A stretch of DNA of 64,000 nucleotides, from assembly GCA_947581635.1 (NCBI GenBank), contig CANPVE010000004.1, positions 160,983 to 224,982 on the forward strand. Direction: 5' to 3'. Shown piece after piece: positions 16,801 through 25,757 of this stretch. Each line of letters opens with the position of its first letter. The first letter of the stretch is position 1. A program made the translations under genes and the position numbers. The notes under the pieces are model-generated. The model ran no database searches, had not been told where the DNA came from, and was given only the letters and a program-made list of their open reading frames with translations. Origin of the DNA: an uncultured Clostridia bacterium. GTDB lineage: Bacteria > Bacillota > Clostridia > Oscillospirales > Acutalibacteraceae.

Positions 16801-18201
16801 ATGCAAAACACAGAAAAAGTGATGGACAAAATAGTCGCCCTGTGTAAAAACAGAGGCTTTGTGTATCCCGGCTCGGAAATATACGGCGGTCTCTCCAATA
16901 CATGGGATTACGGTCCGCTCGGTATGCAGCTTAAAAACAACATAAAAAACGCGTGGCTTAAAAAGTTCGTACAGGAAAATAAATATAACGTCGGTCTCGA
17001 CGCCGCAATATTGATGAACCCCCAGACATGGGTTGCTTCAGGTCACCTCGGCGGCTTCTCCGACCCCCTCATGGACTGCAAGGAATGCAAGACACGTCAC
17101 AGAGCCGACAATCTTATTGAGGATTTTGACGGCACCAATGTGGCGGGCTGGACCAATCAGCAGCTTGTTGACTACATAAACGAGAAGCAGATTCCGTGTC
17201 CGAACTGCGGCAAGCACAATTTCTCGGATATCCGTCAATTCAACCTTATGTTTAAGACGTTTCAGGGCGTAACCGAGGACACCAAGAGCGAGCTTTATCT
17301 TCGTCCCGAAACCGCTCAGGGTATTTTTGTAAACTTCGCCAATATTCAACGCACCACTCGCAAAAAAATTCCCTTCGGTGTGGCTCAGATCGGCAAGTCA
17401 TTCAGAAACGAAATAACGCCAAAAAATTTCATATTCCGCGTCAGAGAGTTCGAGCAAATGGAACTTGAGTTCTTCTGCAAGCCCGGCACCGACCTCGAGT
17501 GGTTTGAGTACTGGCGTGGTTTCTGCCGCGACTGGCTTTATGCCATCGGCATCAGTGAAGAAAACCTTCGTCTGCGCGATCATTCGCCCGAAGAGCTTTG
17601 CTTCTACTCCAAGGCGACCACTGACTTTGAATATATGTTCCCGTTTGGCTGGGGCGAGCTGTGGGGAGTCGCTGACAGAACCGACTACGATCTCACCCAG
17701 CATATCAAGACCAGCGGCAAGAGCTTGGAGTATTTTGACCCAGCCACAAATGAGAAATATATTCCATACGTCATCGAACCGTCGCTTGGCGTGGAACGCC
17801 TTTTCCTCGCACTTATCACCGAGGCGTACGACGAGGAGGTTATCGACGAGGCAAAGAACGACGTCAGAACCGTGCTCAGACTCCACCCCGCTCTCGCGCC
17901 TTTCAAAGCGGCTGTTCTCCCTCTGTCAAAGAAACTCACCCCCGCCGCAGAAGAAATCTATACCGATCTGTCCAAGTACTTTATGCTCGATTTTGATGAC
18001 ACCGGTTCTATAGGCAAGAGATACCGCCGTCAAGATGAAATCGGCACTCCTTACTGCATTACGGTTGACTTCCAGACCGTTGGAGATGACAAAACTCCCG
18101 CCGATCATTGCGTGACTGTCCGAGACAGGGACACAATGGAGCAGGTCAGAATCGGCATAGATGAATTGAAAAACTTCCTCACCGAAAAGGTGGAATTCTG
18201 A
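16801..18201 (+). CDS. glyS: Glycyl-tRNA synthetase (alpha2, eukaryote-type)
   Basis: This 466-residue class II aminoacyl-tRNA synthetase charges tRNA-Gly. The N-terminus [21 protein letters not shown] is characteristic of the single-chain alpha2 enzyme rather than the bacterial GlyQ/GlyS heterotetramer. A zinc-ribbon-like insert (CKECKTRHR with CPNCGKHN) is present. Class II motif 2 is [22 protein letters not shown] and motif 3 is GVERLFLAL, followed by the anticodon-binding domain (from about 370). The gene has its own promoter and terminator and is directly followed by a tRNA-Gly gene. Confidence 0.97.
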   Translation: MQNTEKVMDKIVALCKNRGFVYPGSEIYGGLSNTWDYGPLGMQLKNNIKNAWLKKFVQENKYNVGLDAAILMNPQTWVASGHLGGFSDPLMDCKECKTRHRADNLIEDFDGTNVAGWTNQQLVDYINEKQIPCPNCGKHNFSDIRQFNLMFKTFQGVTEDTKSELYLRPETAQGIFVNFANIQRTTRKKIPFGVAQIGKSFRNEITPKNFIFRVREFEQMELEFFCKPGTDLEWFEYWRGFCRDWLYAIGISEENLRLRDHSPEELCFYSKATTDFEYMFPFGWGELWGVADRTDYDLTQHIKTSGKSLEYFDPATNEKYIPYVIEPSLGVERLFLALITEAYDEEVIDEAKNDVRTVLRLHPALAPFKAAVLPLSKKLTPAAEEIYTDLSKYFMLDFDDTGSIGKRYRRQDEIGTPYCITVDFQTVGDDKTPADHCVTVRDRDTMEQVRIGIDELKNFLTEKVEF

Positions 18202-18228
18202 TTCTGAAATTAGATTAAATTGAATTGA

Positions 18229-18275
18229 GAAGTCCTGTTTTAACCGATGATCGTCGGAAAGACAGGACTTTTGAT
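18229..18275 (+). terminator. Terminator of glyS
   Basis: AAGTCCTGT pairs with ACAGGACTT around a loop of about 27 bases and is followed by TTGATTT. Confidence 0.75.
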
Positions 18276-18300
18276 TTGGTAAAATAATTTTTCATAGGAC

Positions 18301-18329
18301 TTGACAATCCCGCAATTGTGGGATATAAT
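18301..18329 (+). promoter_or_regulatory. Consensus promoter of tRNA-Gly with palindromic spacer
   Basis: A perfect TTGACA (18301-18306), N17, TATAAT (18324-18329) promoter lies 13 bases before the tRNA. Its spacer holds ATCCC and GGGAT arms around CAATTG, an 18-bp near-perfect palindrome between the two boxes. Confidence 0.9.
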
Positions 18330-18342
18330 ATATTCCACGACT

Positions 18343-18416
18343 GCGGGAGTAGTTTAGTGGCAGAACCTCAGCTTCCCAAGCTGATGGTGTGGGTTCGATT
18401 CCCATCTTCCGCTCCA
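18343..18416 (+). tRNA. tRNA-Gly (anticodon CCC)
   Basis: The 74-base cloverleaf can be folded by eye. The acceptor GCGGGAG pairs with CTTCCGC (one G-T). The D arm is GTTT/GAAC. The anticodon stem TCAGC/GCTGA has loop TTCCCAA, giving anticodon CCC. The T arm is TGGG/CCCA with loop TTCGATT. The 3' CCA is encoded. It reads GGG codons. Its position directly after the glycyl-tRNA synthetase gene, with its own promoter, is notable. Confidence 0.97.
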
Positions 18417-18420
18417 GACA

Positions 18421-18461
18421 AATGCCCCTGATTCCGATTTTAAATCGGAATCAGGGGCATT
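18421..18461 (+). terminator. Long perfect hairpin terminating tRNA-Gly
   Basis: Two 20-base arms (18421-18440 and 18442-18461) are perfect inverted repeats around one base, starting 5 bases after the CCA end. The T-rich tail (TGTGTTTGT) is weak for so strong a stem. Confidence 0.75.
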
Positions 18462-18593
18462 GTGTTTGTCAATCAAATTGGTAAGTCATTGGTTGATTAA
18501 CCGGAAAAAATCATTGCACAATGATGAGCCTTTAATTTTAACGCAATATACGCCCCTTTCGCATAATATGAATTATAAGGGGGGAATTTAGCC

Positions 18594-19079
18594 ATGAAGG
18601 AAAAAGCTTATAATCGCACCGCCGCCATTGAATATGCGCAAAAATGGGCGCTGGGGCGGAATCCGAAATATTATGACTTTGAGGGCGTCGGCGGCGACTG
18701 CACCAATTTTGTATCACAATGCGTATACGCGGGAGCGGGCGTGATGAATTTCACGCCAGACACCGGCTGGTACTACAGATCGGCGTCCGACCGCGCCGCC
18801 GCTTGGACGAGCGTAAAATATCTCTATCAATTTTTGATTTCAAATCAATCGGTAGGCCCATACGCGCACGAGGTTTACGCACCGCAGGCGGAGGCAGGCG
18901 ATGTTATACAGCTCGGCAACTCTGACGGCGAGTACTACCACACTCTGATTATAACAGAACTCGACCCCACCATACTCATATGCTCACATTCGTATGACGC
19001 GCTCAACAGGCCGCTGTTTACATACACCTATCAACAGATCCGCTTTTTACACATAGACGGCGTACGTACGTGGCAATAG
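18594..19079 (+). CDS. Putative amidase-domain (Amidase_6-like) protein
   Basis: This 161-residue protein matches the small cysteine amidase fold seen in Clostridial spore and cell-wall proteins. AAIEYAQKWALGRNPKYYDFEG is followed by the nucleophile region GGDCTNFVSQC and the histidine region YYHTLIITE, with SHSYDALNRP downstream. The family is a CHAP/NlpC-like papain-fold group; substrates are probably peptide bonds in the wall, but this is untested. It has no signal peptide or membrane segment, so it acts inside the cell, in a spore compartment, or leaves by another route. GGGG before the ATG acts as ribosome-binding site. Confidence 0.85.
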   Translation: MKEKAYNRTAAIEYAQKWALGRNPKYYDFEGVGGDCTNFVSQCVYAGAGVMNFTPDTGWYYRSASDRAAAWTSVKYLYQFLISNQSVGPYAHEVYAPQAEAGDVIQLGNSDGEYYHTLIITELDPTILICSHSYDALNRPLFTYTYQQIRFLHIDGVRTWQ

Positions 19080-19094
19080 AATTCCAACTCAAAA

Positions 19095-19127
19095 TCCCCG
19101 CAATTCCTTTGAACAGAACTGCGGGGA
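19095..19127 (-). terminator. Terminator between convergent genes
   Basis: TCCCCGCA and TGCGGGGA arms (plus three further pairs) are followed on the minus strand by TTTTGAG. It most likely ends the minus-strand lipoprotein transcript. Confidence 0.65.
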
Positions 19128-19150
19128 CAACGTATATATCTATAAAACGA

Positions 19151-19639
19151 TCAATACTTTAATTCCTTGACAAACGCTTCAATCGTCGACTGATTCGATT
19201 CCTCTGTGTTTACATAAAGCACAGTGTTGTCTATATACTCCACAAACATATACTTGCCGTTTGAATTGAGCCAATATCGGCCGTAGTTGCCACCGTCTTT
19301 GGAATCATCGATGAAATCTTTGCCCTTGTTCATATCAAAATTCGTGCGGTTGGTTTCAAAAAACGATTTTGCGTTCGACGAATCCGACAGAACATAGAAT
19401 TCAATCTGGTACGAAGAATCCGAAGGCACAGCTATGGTCACTTCTTTAATAAAGTCATATGCGGCAAACTGCTCGACAGCGTCCGTGCAGGCAAGTCCTT
19501 TTTCAGATGCCAACGTCTTGAATTCATCTGTGGTGACAGATTCTTTGTCGCAGCCCGTAAACATTGCGAGAATCAATGACATCATAAGAAGCATGGCTGC
19601 GGATTTTACCACCTTGTTAAAAAGTACTGATGTTTTCAT
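19151..19639 (-). CDS. Small putative lipoprotein
   Basis: This 162-residue protein has a basic N-terminus, a hydrophobic segment (about 12-27) and a clear lipobox MFTGCDKE (Cys 30). The mature domain has an alternating alpha/beta pattern with one or two strands near SSYQIEFYVL and RYWLNSNGKYMFVEY. I do not recognise a named family; similar short lipoproteins with a DUF4358-like fold are common in Clostridia. It is outer-leaflet anchored and monocistronic, with its own promoter. Confidence 0.75.
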   Translation of the reverse strand: MKTSVLFNKVVKSAAMLLMMSLILAMFTGCDKESVTTDEFKTLASEKGLACTDAVEQFAAYDFIKEVTIAVPSDSSYQIEFYVLSDSSNAKSFFETNRTNFDMNKGKDFIDDSKDGGNYGRYWLNSNGKYMFVEYIDNTVLYVNTEESNQSTIEAFVKELKY

Positions 19640-19696
19640 TTTGAACGAAACTCCTTTTGACTAAACGAAATATGAATTCAACCTTAAGCTGTGTTT

Positions 19697-19725
19697 ATTC
19701 TAACAAATAATATCATATTTGTCAA
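19697..19725 (-). promoter_or_regulatory. Promoter of the small lipoprotein gene
   Basis: On the minus strand TTGACA (19720-19725), 17 bases and TAGAAT (19697-19702). Confidence 0.65.
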
Positions 19726-19870
19726 GAAATAATATACTCATCAAATAAAATATAATCTTCGGAAATTCAAACCGTGAGGACGGATTTTTTAATAGTTTTA
19801 TAGTTTTAATTAAATACGCTGATATCAGACAATAGTTGGCGATAAATCTATGGCAATTCAAATAAATGTC

Positions 19871-19899
19871 TTTAAATTCCGTGAGCTATGGTATATAAT
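19871..19899 (+). promoter_or_regulatory. Promoter of the polA operon
   Basis: TTTAAA (19871-19876), 17 bases and TATAAT (19894-19899), 41 bases before the polA start; the -35 box is weak. Confidence 0.5.
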
Positions 19900-19940
19900 A
19901 TCTCTTACGTGAGTAAAAAAACATTTCGGAGTTGATTAAC

Positions 19941-22580
19941 ATGAAGCTGCTGGTGCTTGATGGCAACAGTATTATAAATCGCGCATACTACGGCGTTCGT
20001 CCCCTCACCACTAAGGACGGTTTCTTCACTAACGCAATATACGGTTTTCTCACCATGTTCAATAAAATCTATGGCGAAACCGCCCCCGACTGCGTTACCG
20101 TGGCATTCGACATGAAAGCGCCCACCTTCCGTCACCTCAAATACAGCGAATACAAGGGCAAGCGTAAGGGTATGCCTCCGGAGCTTGCAATGCAGCTCCA
20201 ACCACTGAAGGATTTACTCTCCGCCATGGGAATAAAGCTGCTCTCCGTCGAAGGCTGGGAAGCCGATGACATTCTGGGCACGCTCGCCAACGCCTGCCGT
20301 CTGCACCCGCAAGACACCTGCGTAATTGCGACAGGCGATCGCGACACGCTGCAACTGGTGGGCGACGGAGTTGTGGTGCGTATGCTGACCACCAAGCAGG
20401 GCAAGGCGGATGCAGTAACCTATGACGAGGAGAAAATACTGGAAACTTACGGGGTGAAACCTATTCAACTGATCGAGGTCAAGGCAATTCAAGGCGACAC
20501 CAGCGACAACATTCCGGGCGTTCCCGGCATTGGTGAAAAAGGTGCTTTGGACCTGATAAAACGCTTTGGCAGTCTTGACTACATCTACACCAACATCGAT
20601 GAAATAGATATAAAGCCCGGTATAAGAAAAAAACTCATTGAGGGCAAGGAAAGCGCCTATCTCAGCCGTTGGCTCGGCACTGTAAGCACTGAGGCGCCCG
20701 TCTCCACCGACTATTCGGAGTATGTGCCCGGCAAGCCCGACGCTGAAAAGGTGACAGAAATCATGGTGAGGCTGGAGCTTTTTAAACAATTGGAGAAAAT
20801 AAAAAAAGATTGGCTAAACGAAGCTTCGCCTGTTGCGGCTACGCCGAAAAGCTCATCTGATGACGGCAAACACGATCAAACCTCCGACGTCATATTCTGC
20901 AAAGATATCGAGGCGCTAATATCCGATATAAAGGCGGACGGCGAGGTCTACTTCATGCTTGACAGAGATTTAAAACAAATCTGTATCGCAAAAAAAGGCA
21001 GCGTCACCGTAGTTACAGAAGTCACGGACGAGTTAGACAAAAACGGAACTAAAAATATTGAAAAATTCTGCCGTGAAATTCTTGCGGACGATTCCATAAA
21101 AAAATATACCTTCGACATAAAATCCACTATTCACACGCTTGAACCGCTGGGAATTATTCCGCGTACCTGCATTTGCGATGTAATGCTTGCGGCATACGTG
21201 CTCAATCCCTCGTCTGACTGTGAGAATCTCGAGAAGCTGGTCGCACAATACGCCTCCGCTCTGCCTGACAATATCCCTGCCGAGCTGCGAGTTCCCATGC
21301 TCTGCCTGAGAATACCGGCAATGTGCGCGAAAATGTTGGCTGAAATCGAGCGAAACGGTCAAACAGCTCTTCTCAGCGATATTGAAATCCCGCTGGCCTA
21401 CGTCCTAGCAGACATGGAGAGCTCGGGATTTGCTGCTGATTCGCGTGCTCTTGAGGAATTCGGGAGGCGCCTCACTGTGCGCATTGACGAAATTACCGCA
21501 AAAATTTACGCACTGGCAGGTGAGGAATTCAACATAAATTCACCCAAGCAAATAGGCACGATTTTATTCGAGAAAATGCAGCTCCCGGGCGGCAAAAAGA
21601 CCAAGACGGGCTATTCCACCAATGCCGAGGTCCTTGAGCGTCTGAGCGGAGAATACGAAATCGTATCGCTTATTCTCGAATTCCGCACGCTGTCAAAGCT
21701 GAATTCAACCTACTGTCAGGGTCTGAATAAGGCCATTACCGCCGACGGACGCATTCACACTACCTTCCGACAAACCGAGACCCGCACCGGCAGAATAAGC
21801 TCTATTGAGCCGAACTTGCAAAATATCCCCGTACGCACTGAACTGGGCAGCGAACTTCGTAAATTCTTCCGTGCCGGCGATGGCATGACACTGGTTGACG
21901 CGGATTACAGTCAAATTGAGCTGCGCGTTCTCGCACATATCGCGGGCGATCAAACCATGATCGAAGCGTTCAAAAACGGCACGGATATTCACGCCGTTAC
22001 CGCCTCACAGGTGTTCGGAATACCTCTTGAGGCAGTCACTCCACAGATGAGAAGCAATGCAAAGGCTGTAAATTTCGGGATAGTCTACGGTATATCCGCC
22101 TTTTCCCTTGCCAAGGATATTGGTGTAACCAATGCGGAAGCATCAGCCTATATCAACAGCTACATGAACAAATATTCGGCAATCTCGGCCTACATGAAGA
22201 ATGTGGTTGACGAAGCACGCGCCAAAGGTTATGCTGAAACACTCTACGGGCGCAGGCGCTATCTACCTGAACTTACCGCTTCAAATTTCCAGACGCGCTC
22301 GTTTGGCGAAAGGGTGGCGAGAAATATGCCTATTCAAGGTACGGCGGCGGACATCATCAAAATCGCCATGATCGCCGTACACAGGCGGCTTGCATCAGAG
22401 AACATGAAATCCCGCATTATTTTGCAGATACACGACGAGCTTATATTGGAGTGTCCAAATGACGAGGCGGAAAAAGCCGCCGCACTTCTAAAGGAGGAAA
22501 TGGAAAAAGCAGTAAATCTGACGGTTCCAATGAAGGCAGACGCAAATATCGGGGAAAATTGGTATATAGCTAAAGGTTAA
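19941..22580 (+). CDS. polA: DNA polymerase I
   Basis: This 879-residue family A polymerase works in Okazaki fragment processing and repair. The N-terminal 5'-3' exonuclease domain (about 1-290) starts MKLLVLDGNSIINRAYYGVRP and retains acidic residues (GWEADDILGTLA, ATGDRDTLQL). The central region (about 310-470) lacks the canonical DxE proofreading motif, so 3'-5' exonuclease activity is doubtful, as in many Firmicutes. Polymerase motifs A (DADYSQIELRVLAHI), B (RSNAKAVNFGIVYG) and C (QIHDELILE) are intact. The ATG at 19941 has CGGAG upstream. It leads a row with ywlE, rimI and tsaD. Confidence 0.97.
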   Translation: MKLLVLDGNSIINRAYYGVRPLTTKDGFFTNAIYGFLTMFNKIYGETAPDCVTVAFDMKAPTFRHLKYSEYKGKRKGMPPELAMQLQPLKDLLSAMGIKLLSVEGWEADDILGTLANACRLHPQDTCVIATGDRDTLQLVGDGVVVRMLTTKQGKADAVTYDEEKILETYGVKPIQLIEVKAIQGDTSDNIPGVPGIGEKGALDLIKRFGSLDYIYTNIDEIDIKPGIRKKLIEGKESAYLSRWLGTVSTEAPVSTDYSEYVPGKPDAEKVTEIMVRLELFKQLEKIKKDWLNEASPVAATPKSSSDDGKHDQTSDVIFCKDIEALISDIKADGEVYFMLDRDLKQICIAKKGSVTVVTEVTDELDKNGTKNIEKFCREILADDSIKKYTFDIKSTIHTLEPLGIIPRTCICDVMLAAYVLNPSSDCENLEKLVAQYASALPDNIPAELRVPMLCLRIPAMCAKMLAEIERNGQTALLSDIEIPLAYVLADMESSGFAADSRALEEFGRRLTVRIDEITAKIYALAGEEFNINSPKQIGTILFEKMQLPGGKKTKTGYSTNAEVLERLSGEYEIVSLILEFRTLSKLNSTYCQGLNKAITADGRIHTTFRQTETRTGRISSIEPNLQNIPVRTELGSELRKFFRAGDGMTLVDADYSQIELRVLAHIAGDQTMIEAFKNGTDIHAVTASQVFGIPLEAVTPQMRSNAKAVNFGIVYGISAFSLAKDIGVTNAEASAYINSYMNKYSAISAYMKNVVDEARAKGYAETLYGRRRYLPELTASNFQTRSFGERVARNMPIQGTAADIIKIAMIAVHRRLASENMKSRIILQIHDELILECPNDEAEKAAALLKEEMEKAVNLTVPMKADANIGENWYIAKG

Positions 22581-22648
22581 GCTCTTTAATTCGGAATTAC
22601 TTTTAGTTCCATGCAGTATACAAACGCTTTTTAAGGAGGTTGTTCACG

Positions 22649-23104
22649 CTGAATATCACGTTTATATGCACGGGAAACACCTGCCGTTCACCTATGGCGG
22701 AGGGAATTGCCAAAAAAATTATAGCTGAAAAATATACTCAAGCAGAAATCAAAGTTTCAAGTGCGGGGCTGAATGCCTTAAACGGGTCGCCCGCGAGCCA
22801 AAATGCAATTGACGTATGCAGCGAAATCGGCATTGATCTGCTTGAACACAGGAGCCGCCGCATTAACAGAGAAATAGCGGACAATACCGACGTGTTCGCG
22901 GTGATGACCCGATCGCATTTGGATTTTCTGAGGCGTTGCGGCGTCGACCCTAATAAAATTATCGTGCTGGGAAACGGAATCCCGGATCCGTTCGGCGGTG
23001 ACGTTGAAGTATACCGCAAGTGCCGCGATTCCCTGATAAGTGAAGTAGAAAATCTGCTTGCAAAATGCGCCCGACAGGGCGACAGGAGACAAAAGAATGG
23101 GTGA
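22649..23104 (+). CDS. ywlE: Protein-arginine phosphatase (low-molecular-weight phosphatase family)
   Basis: This 151-residue protein begins NITFICTGNTCRSPMAEG. The P-loop is C7TGNTCR13, with Thr at position 11 as in B. subtilis YwlE, the feature associated with phospho-arginine rather than phosphotyrosine. The general-acid Asp sits in GIPDPFGG. YwlE reverses McsB arginine phosphorylation in protein quality control. AGGAGG (22634-22639) abuts a TTG at 22640, which is too close. A CTG at 22649 lies 9 bases away and gives exact N-terminal agreement with YwlE, so I take CTG as the start. The 3' end overlaps rimI by 8 bases. Confidence 0.88.
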   Translation: MNITFICTGNTCRSPMAEGIAKKIIAEKYTQAEIKVSSAGLNALNGSPASQNAIDVCSEIGIDLLEHRSRRINREIADNTDVFAVMTRSHLDFLRRCGVDPNKIIVLGNGIPDPFGGDVEVYRKCRDSLISEVENLLAKCARQGDRRQKNG

Positions 23105-23582
23105 AATAACAACAATAACAATAGTTCCCATGACTTCCGAATATATCCCGTCAATTGCACGGATTGAAGCGGAGTGTTTTTCAACGCCGTGGAGCGAGCA
23201 GGCTCTGTGGGAAGAATTGAGCGTACCCGCCGCCGTATTTATCACGGCGTTGATTGACGGCAAGGTCGCGGGCTATATGGGTATGCACCATCTGGGGAAC
23301 ATAGGCTATGTCTGCAATATTGCGGTGTCCTCCGAATTTCGCGGACGTGGCGTTGCATCGACCCTGATTGGCTCACAGATCGACTACGCCCGCACTCATG
23401 GCTTAAGCGAAATATCGTTGGAAGTTCGCTCGTCAAATACCCCCGCACAGGCATTGTATGAAAAATTCGGTTTTGTGCGGCTCGGCACAAGACCGAATTT
23501 CTACAACAGTCCCAAAGAGGACGCCGAAATTTACAGCTTATTTCTTGACCGACAAGATGGGGGCAATCACAACGATAATTAA
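23097..23582 (+). CDS. rimI: Ribosomal protein S18 alanine N-acetyltransferase
   Basis: This 161-residue GNAT acetyltransferase has the substrate-site segment ECFSTPWSEQAL and the acetyl-CoA loop SSEFRGRGVASTLI (Q/RxxGxG/A). These are followed by LEVRSSNTPAQALYEKFGFVRLGTRPNFY, the standard RimI ending. It acetylates ribosomal protein S18 in enterobacteria; in Firmicutes it is regularly next to tsaD. The ATG at 23097 has GGAGAC upstream; a longer frame from 23058 is not needed. Translational coupling with ywlE is likely. Confidence 0.92.
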   Translation: MGEITTITIVPMTSEYIPSIARIEAECFSTPWSEQALWEELSVPAAVFITALIDGKVAGYMGMHHLGNIGYVCNIAVSSEFRGRGVASTLIGSQIDYARTHGLSEISLEVRSSNTPAQALYEKFGFVRLGTRPNFYNSPKEDAEIYSLFLDRQDGGNHNDN

Positions 23583-23719
23583 GCCTTGCGCAGAATACGG
23601 AAATACGGATCTACTCACACTCGAACACAAAAATTCGACTTTTCCTCCTTCCCCACTGAACTGCGGATATATTGAGATCTCAGTATAATTAATAAATGAA
23701 AGAAAGGACTTTTAACTAA

Positions 23720-24733
23720 ATGGTGATATTTGCAATAGAGTCATCTTGTGACGACACCGCCGCAGCAGTTGTGCGCGACGGACGCGAGATTCTCTCCTCG
23801 GTAGTATCCTCCCAAGTGTTCCGCCATGTAGAATTTGGCGGCGTTGTCCCCGAAATCGCGGGCAGAATGCATTGCGAGGCAATTTCGTTCGTAGTGCGTC
23901 AGGCGCTTCAAGAGGCGGACACGGATATTGACGATGTGGACGCGATAGCGGTCACGGCTTATCCGGGGCTTATAGGCTCCCTACTCGTTGGGGTGAATTT
24001 TGCCAAGGGACTTGCCATGACAGCCAACAAACCTCTTGTTCCTGTACACCACCTGCGCGGGCATATCGCATCAAATTACATATCCCACGCGAATCTTAAA
24101 CCGCCGTTTCTGTGCCTTGTGGTGTCGGGAGGACACAGCCATATCGTTGAGGTTCGCGATTACACGGATATGCGCATTATCGGCAGGACGCGCGACGACG
24201 CGGCGGGCGAGGCATTTGATAAGACCGCCCGAACAATGGGACTTCCCTATCCCGGCGGTATTCACATGGACAAGCTGGCTGAGGACGGCAACCCCGACGC
24301 GTTTACCTTTCCCGTTCCAAAGGTGAACGGCTCGCCATATGATTTCAGTTTTTCAGGACTTAAAACCGCGGTCATAAATACTATTCACAATATGCAGCAG
24401 AAGGGCATGGAACTTCCGCGCGAAGATATGGCGGCCTCGATTCGCCAATCCGTAGTAAATATACTTACCGATAAGTTTATGCTCGCCGCACAAGATACAG
24501 GTCACAGGAAGCTGGTACTTGCAGGAGGCGTCTCCGCAAATTCCCTGTTGCGCCGTCGCATGGACGAAATATGCAGAAAACGAGGCTGTGAGCTGTATTA
24601 TCCCGAATTATCGCTGTGCGGAGACAATGCCGCCATGATAGGCTCACAGGGCTATTACGAATACCTCAGCGGCAATACGGCGGACCTCAGCCTCAACGCA
24701 AAAGCAGAAAAAAGCATAGAAATTTCCAAATAA
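23720..24733 (+). CDS. tsaD: tRNA N6-threonylcarbamoyladenosine transferase subunit
   Basis: This 337-residue ASKHA-fold protein catalyses the final step of t6A37 formation together with TsaB and TsaE. It has the metal-binding VHHLRGH motif, the nucleotide-binding blocks AIESSCDDTAAAVV, PGLIGSLLVG, VVSGGHSHIV and LAGGVSANSLLR, and the closing SLCGDNAAMIG. All key residues appear intact. tsaB and tsaE are not in the window. AAAGGA precedes the ATG. Confidence 0.96.
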   Translation: MVIFAIESSCDDTAAAVVRDGREILSSVVSSQVFRHVEFGGVVPEIAGRMHCEAISFVVRQALQEADTDIDDVDAIAVTAYPGLIGSLLVGVNFAKGLAMTANKPLVPVHHLRGHIASNYISHANLKPPFLCLVVSGGHSHIVEVRDYTDMRIIGRTRDDAAGEAFDKTARTMGLPYPGGIHMDKLAEDGNPDAFTFPVPKVNGSPYDFSFSGLKTAVINTIHNMQQKGMELPREDMAASIRQSVVNILTDKFMLAAQDTGHRKLVLAGGVSANSLLRRRMDEICRKRGCELYYPELSLCGDNAAMIGSQGYYEYLSGNTADLSLNAKAEKSIEISK

Positions 24734-24758
24734 CATCGAAATAATATTAATCTGCATA

Positions 24759-24880
24759 AAAAGAAAGACCCGCACACAATGATATAATCCCCATAGAGTA
24801 GACGCTTGAAATTTTTTATTTTTCAAGTATCTACTTGACAGGTGACATATCACAATTTGAAGTGTGTCGGTCTTTCTTTT
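24759..24880. repeat. Nested inverted repeat, MITE-like or elaborate terminator
   Basis: Outer arms (24759-24777 and 24862-24880) match at 17 of 19 positions, carrying AAAGAAAGACC and GGTCTTTCTTT. Inside lies a second hairpin, GTAG...CTTGAAA (24798-24811) with TTTCAAG...CTAC (24821-24834). The whole is 122 bases with no coding potential. It lies after tsaD and could also terminate it. Confidence 0.6.
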
Positions 24881-24947
24881 GTATATAATCAAATTACCAA
24901 AGGTGCAGAAACTGTAATAACGTAAACTATAAAAAGTCAGTGGTTTA

Positions 24948-25757
24948 TCATGAATCAATACTAAACGCCCACAGATTCCTTATTTGATCCTTTATGTCAT
25001 CGTATTTCCACAGCTTTTTTGAATTGGCACGGCTGTTCGGATCGTTCACCATGATTTTGCCGTCCTTATAACCTACCATAACTATGTAATGCCCGCCGTC
25101 TGTAAAATCACCGGGACCCATGATGCATATTATCGGGTTGCCCGCCTCAAGATTTTTCATTATGCGGTTCTCGTCCAGCGGCAGTTCTTTGACATTCATA
25201 CCCAATGTTACGCCACCCTCAGACATCAGCGTCCATGCTGTGCCGTTACCGGGAATAGAATAGCCGTGAGAGGTGCTGAATTCCGCCGCCGCCTTCGGGC
25301 TAAATGATGTGTCGTGCTTAAGGTATATTGTAACCATCGAAAGGCAGGTCGGTCCGCAGCCCGTCATCGCTATCATACCGCTTCCGTATTTCTCATAGCC
25401 CCAGCGCTCGTCCCATTGCATCAGCAACGGAACCGTCGAGCTGTTCTTGTACTTCGACAGATCAATGTCAAATTCCCTGTCCTTGTTTATTGGGTAATTT
25501 ATCACAAAGTCCTCGGTTTCGCTGTTTCGCTCCATCAGGTCGAGCAACTCCTGCGGGTACTCGCTTATATCCACCTCATGCACCCGCATGAATCGCTCCA
25601 GTTTGCTCTCGGTGATATATTCGCCGAATCCACCCAATGTTTTAAGTCCGGAAAACATCACCGTTATGAGCACTACTACTGTCAATACCACTCCAAACGG
25701 AGGGTATTTTATATCATTGTTCTTTTTAATACTATTCTTTTTTTTCATACTCGTCAT
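24948..25757 (-). CDS. Membrane-anchored C39-family-like cysteine peptidase
   Basis: This 269-residue protein has a basic cytoplasmic start (MKKKNSIKKNN), one membrane segment (about 21-37) and an extracytoplasmic papain-fold domain. The expected triad is C134 in MTGCGPTCLSM, H223 in DGGHYIVMVG and D239 in VNDPNS, with a glutamine region LLMQWDERWG at 111-120. This is the C39-like peptidase_C39_2 group of Clostridia, presumed to cleave Gly-rich sequences or modify surface proteins. A second gene at 52316-53083 has the same layout without Cys and His. The start at 25757 has AAGGA 9 bases upstream. Confidence 0.85.
   Translation of the reverse strand: MTSMKKKNSIKKNNDIKYPPFGVVLTVVVLITVMFSGLKTLGGFGEYITESKLERFMRVHEVDISEYPQELLDLMERNSETEDFVINYPINKDREFDIDLSKYKNSSTVPLLMQWDERWGYEKYGSGMIAMTGCGPTCLSMVTIYLKHDTSFSPKAAAEFSTSHGYSIPGNGTAWTLMSEGGVTLGMNVKELPLDENRIMKNLEAGNPIICIMGPGDFTDGGHYIVMVGYKDGKIMVNDPNSRANSKKLWKYDDIKDQIRNLWAFSIDS

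Larger units (their letters stand above)
19640..19940. other. Divergent intergenic region between lipoprotein gene and polA
   Basis: It holds two opposed promoters (19697-19725 minus, 19871-19899 plus). I see no gene and no further structure. Confidence 0.6.

Noticed and set aside
23617..23632. Third copy of the dispersed repeat
   Set aside because: Only CGAACACAAAA is shared; the flanks do not match, so chance is likely.
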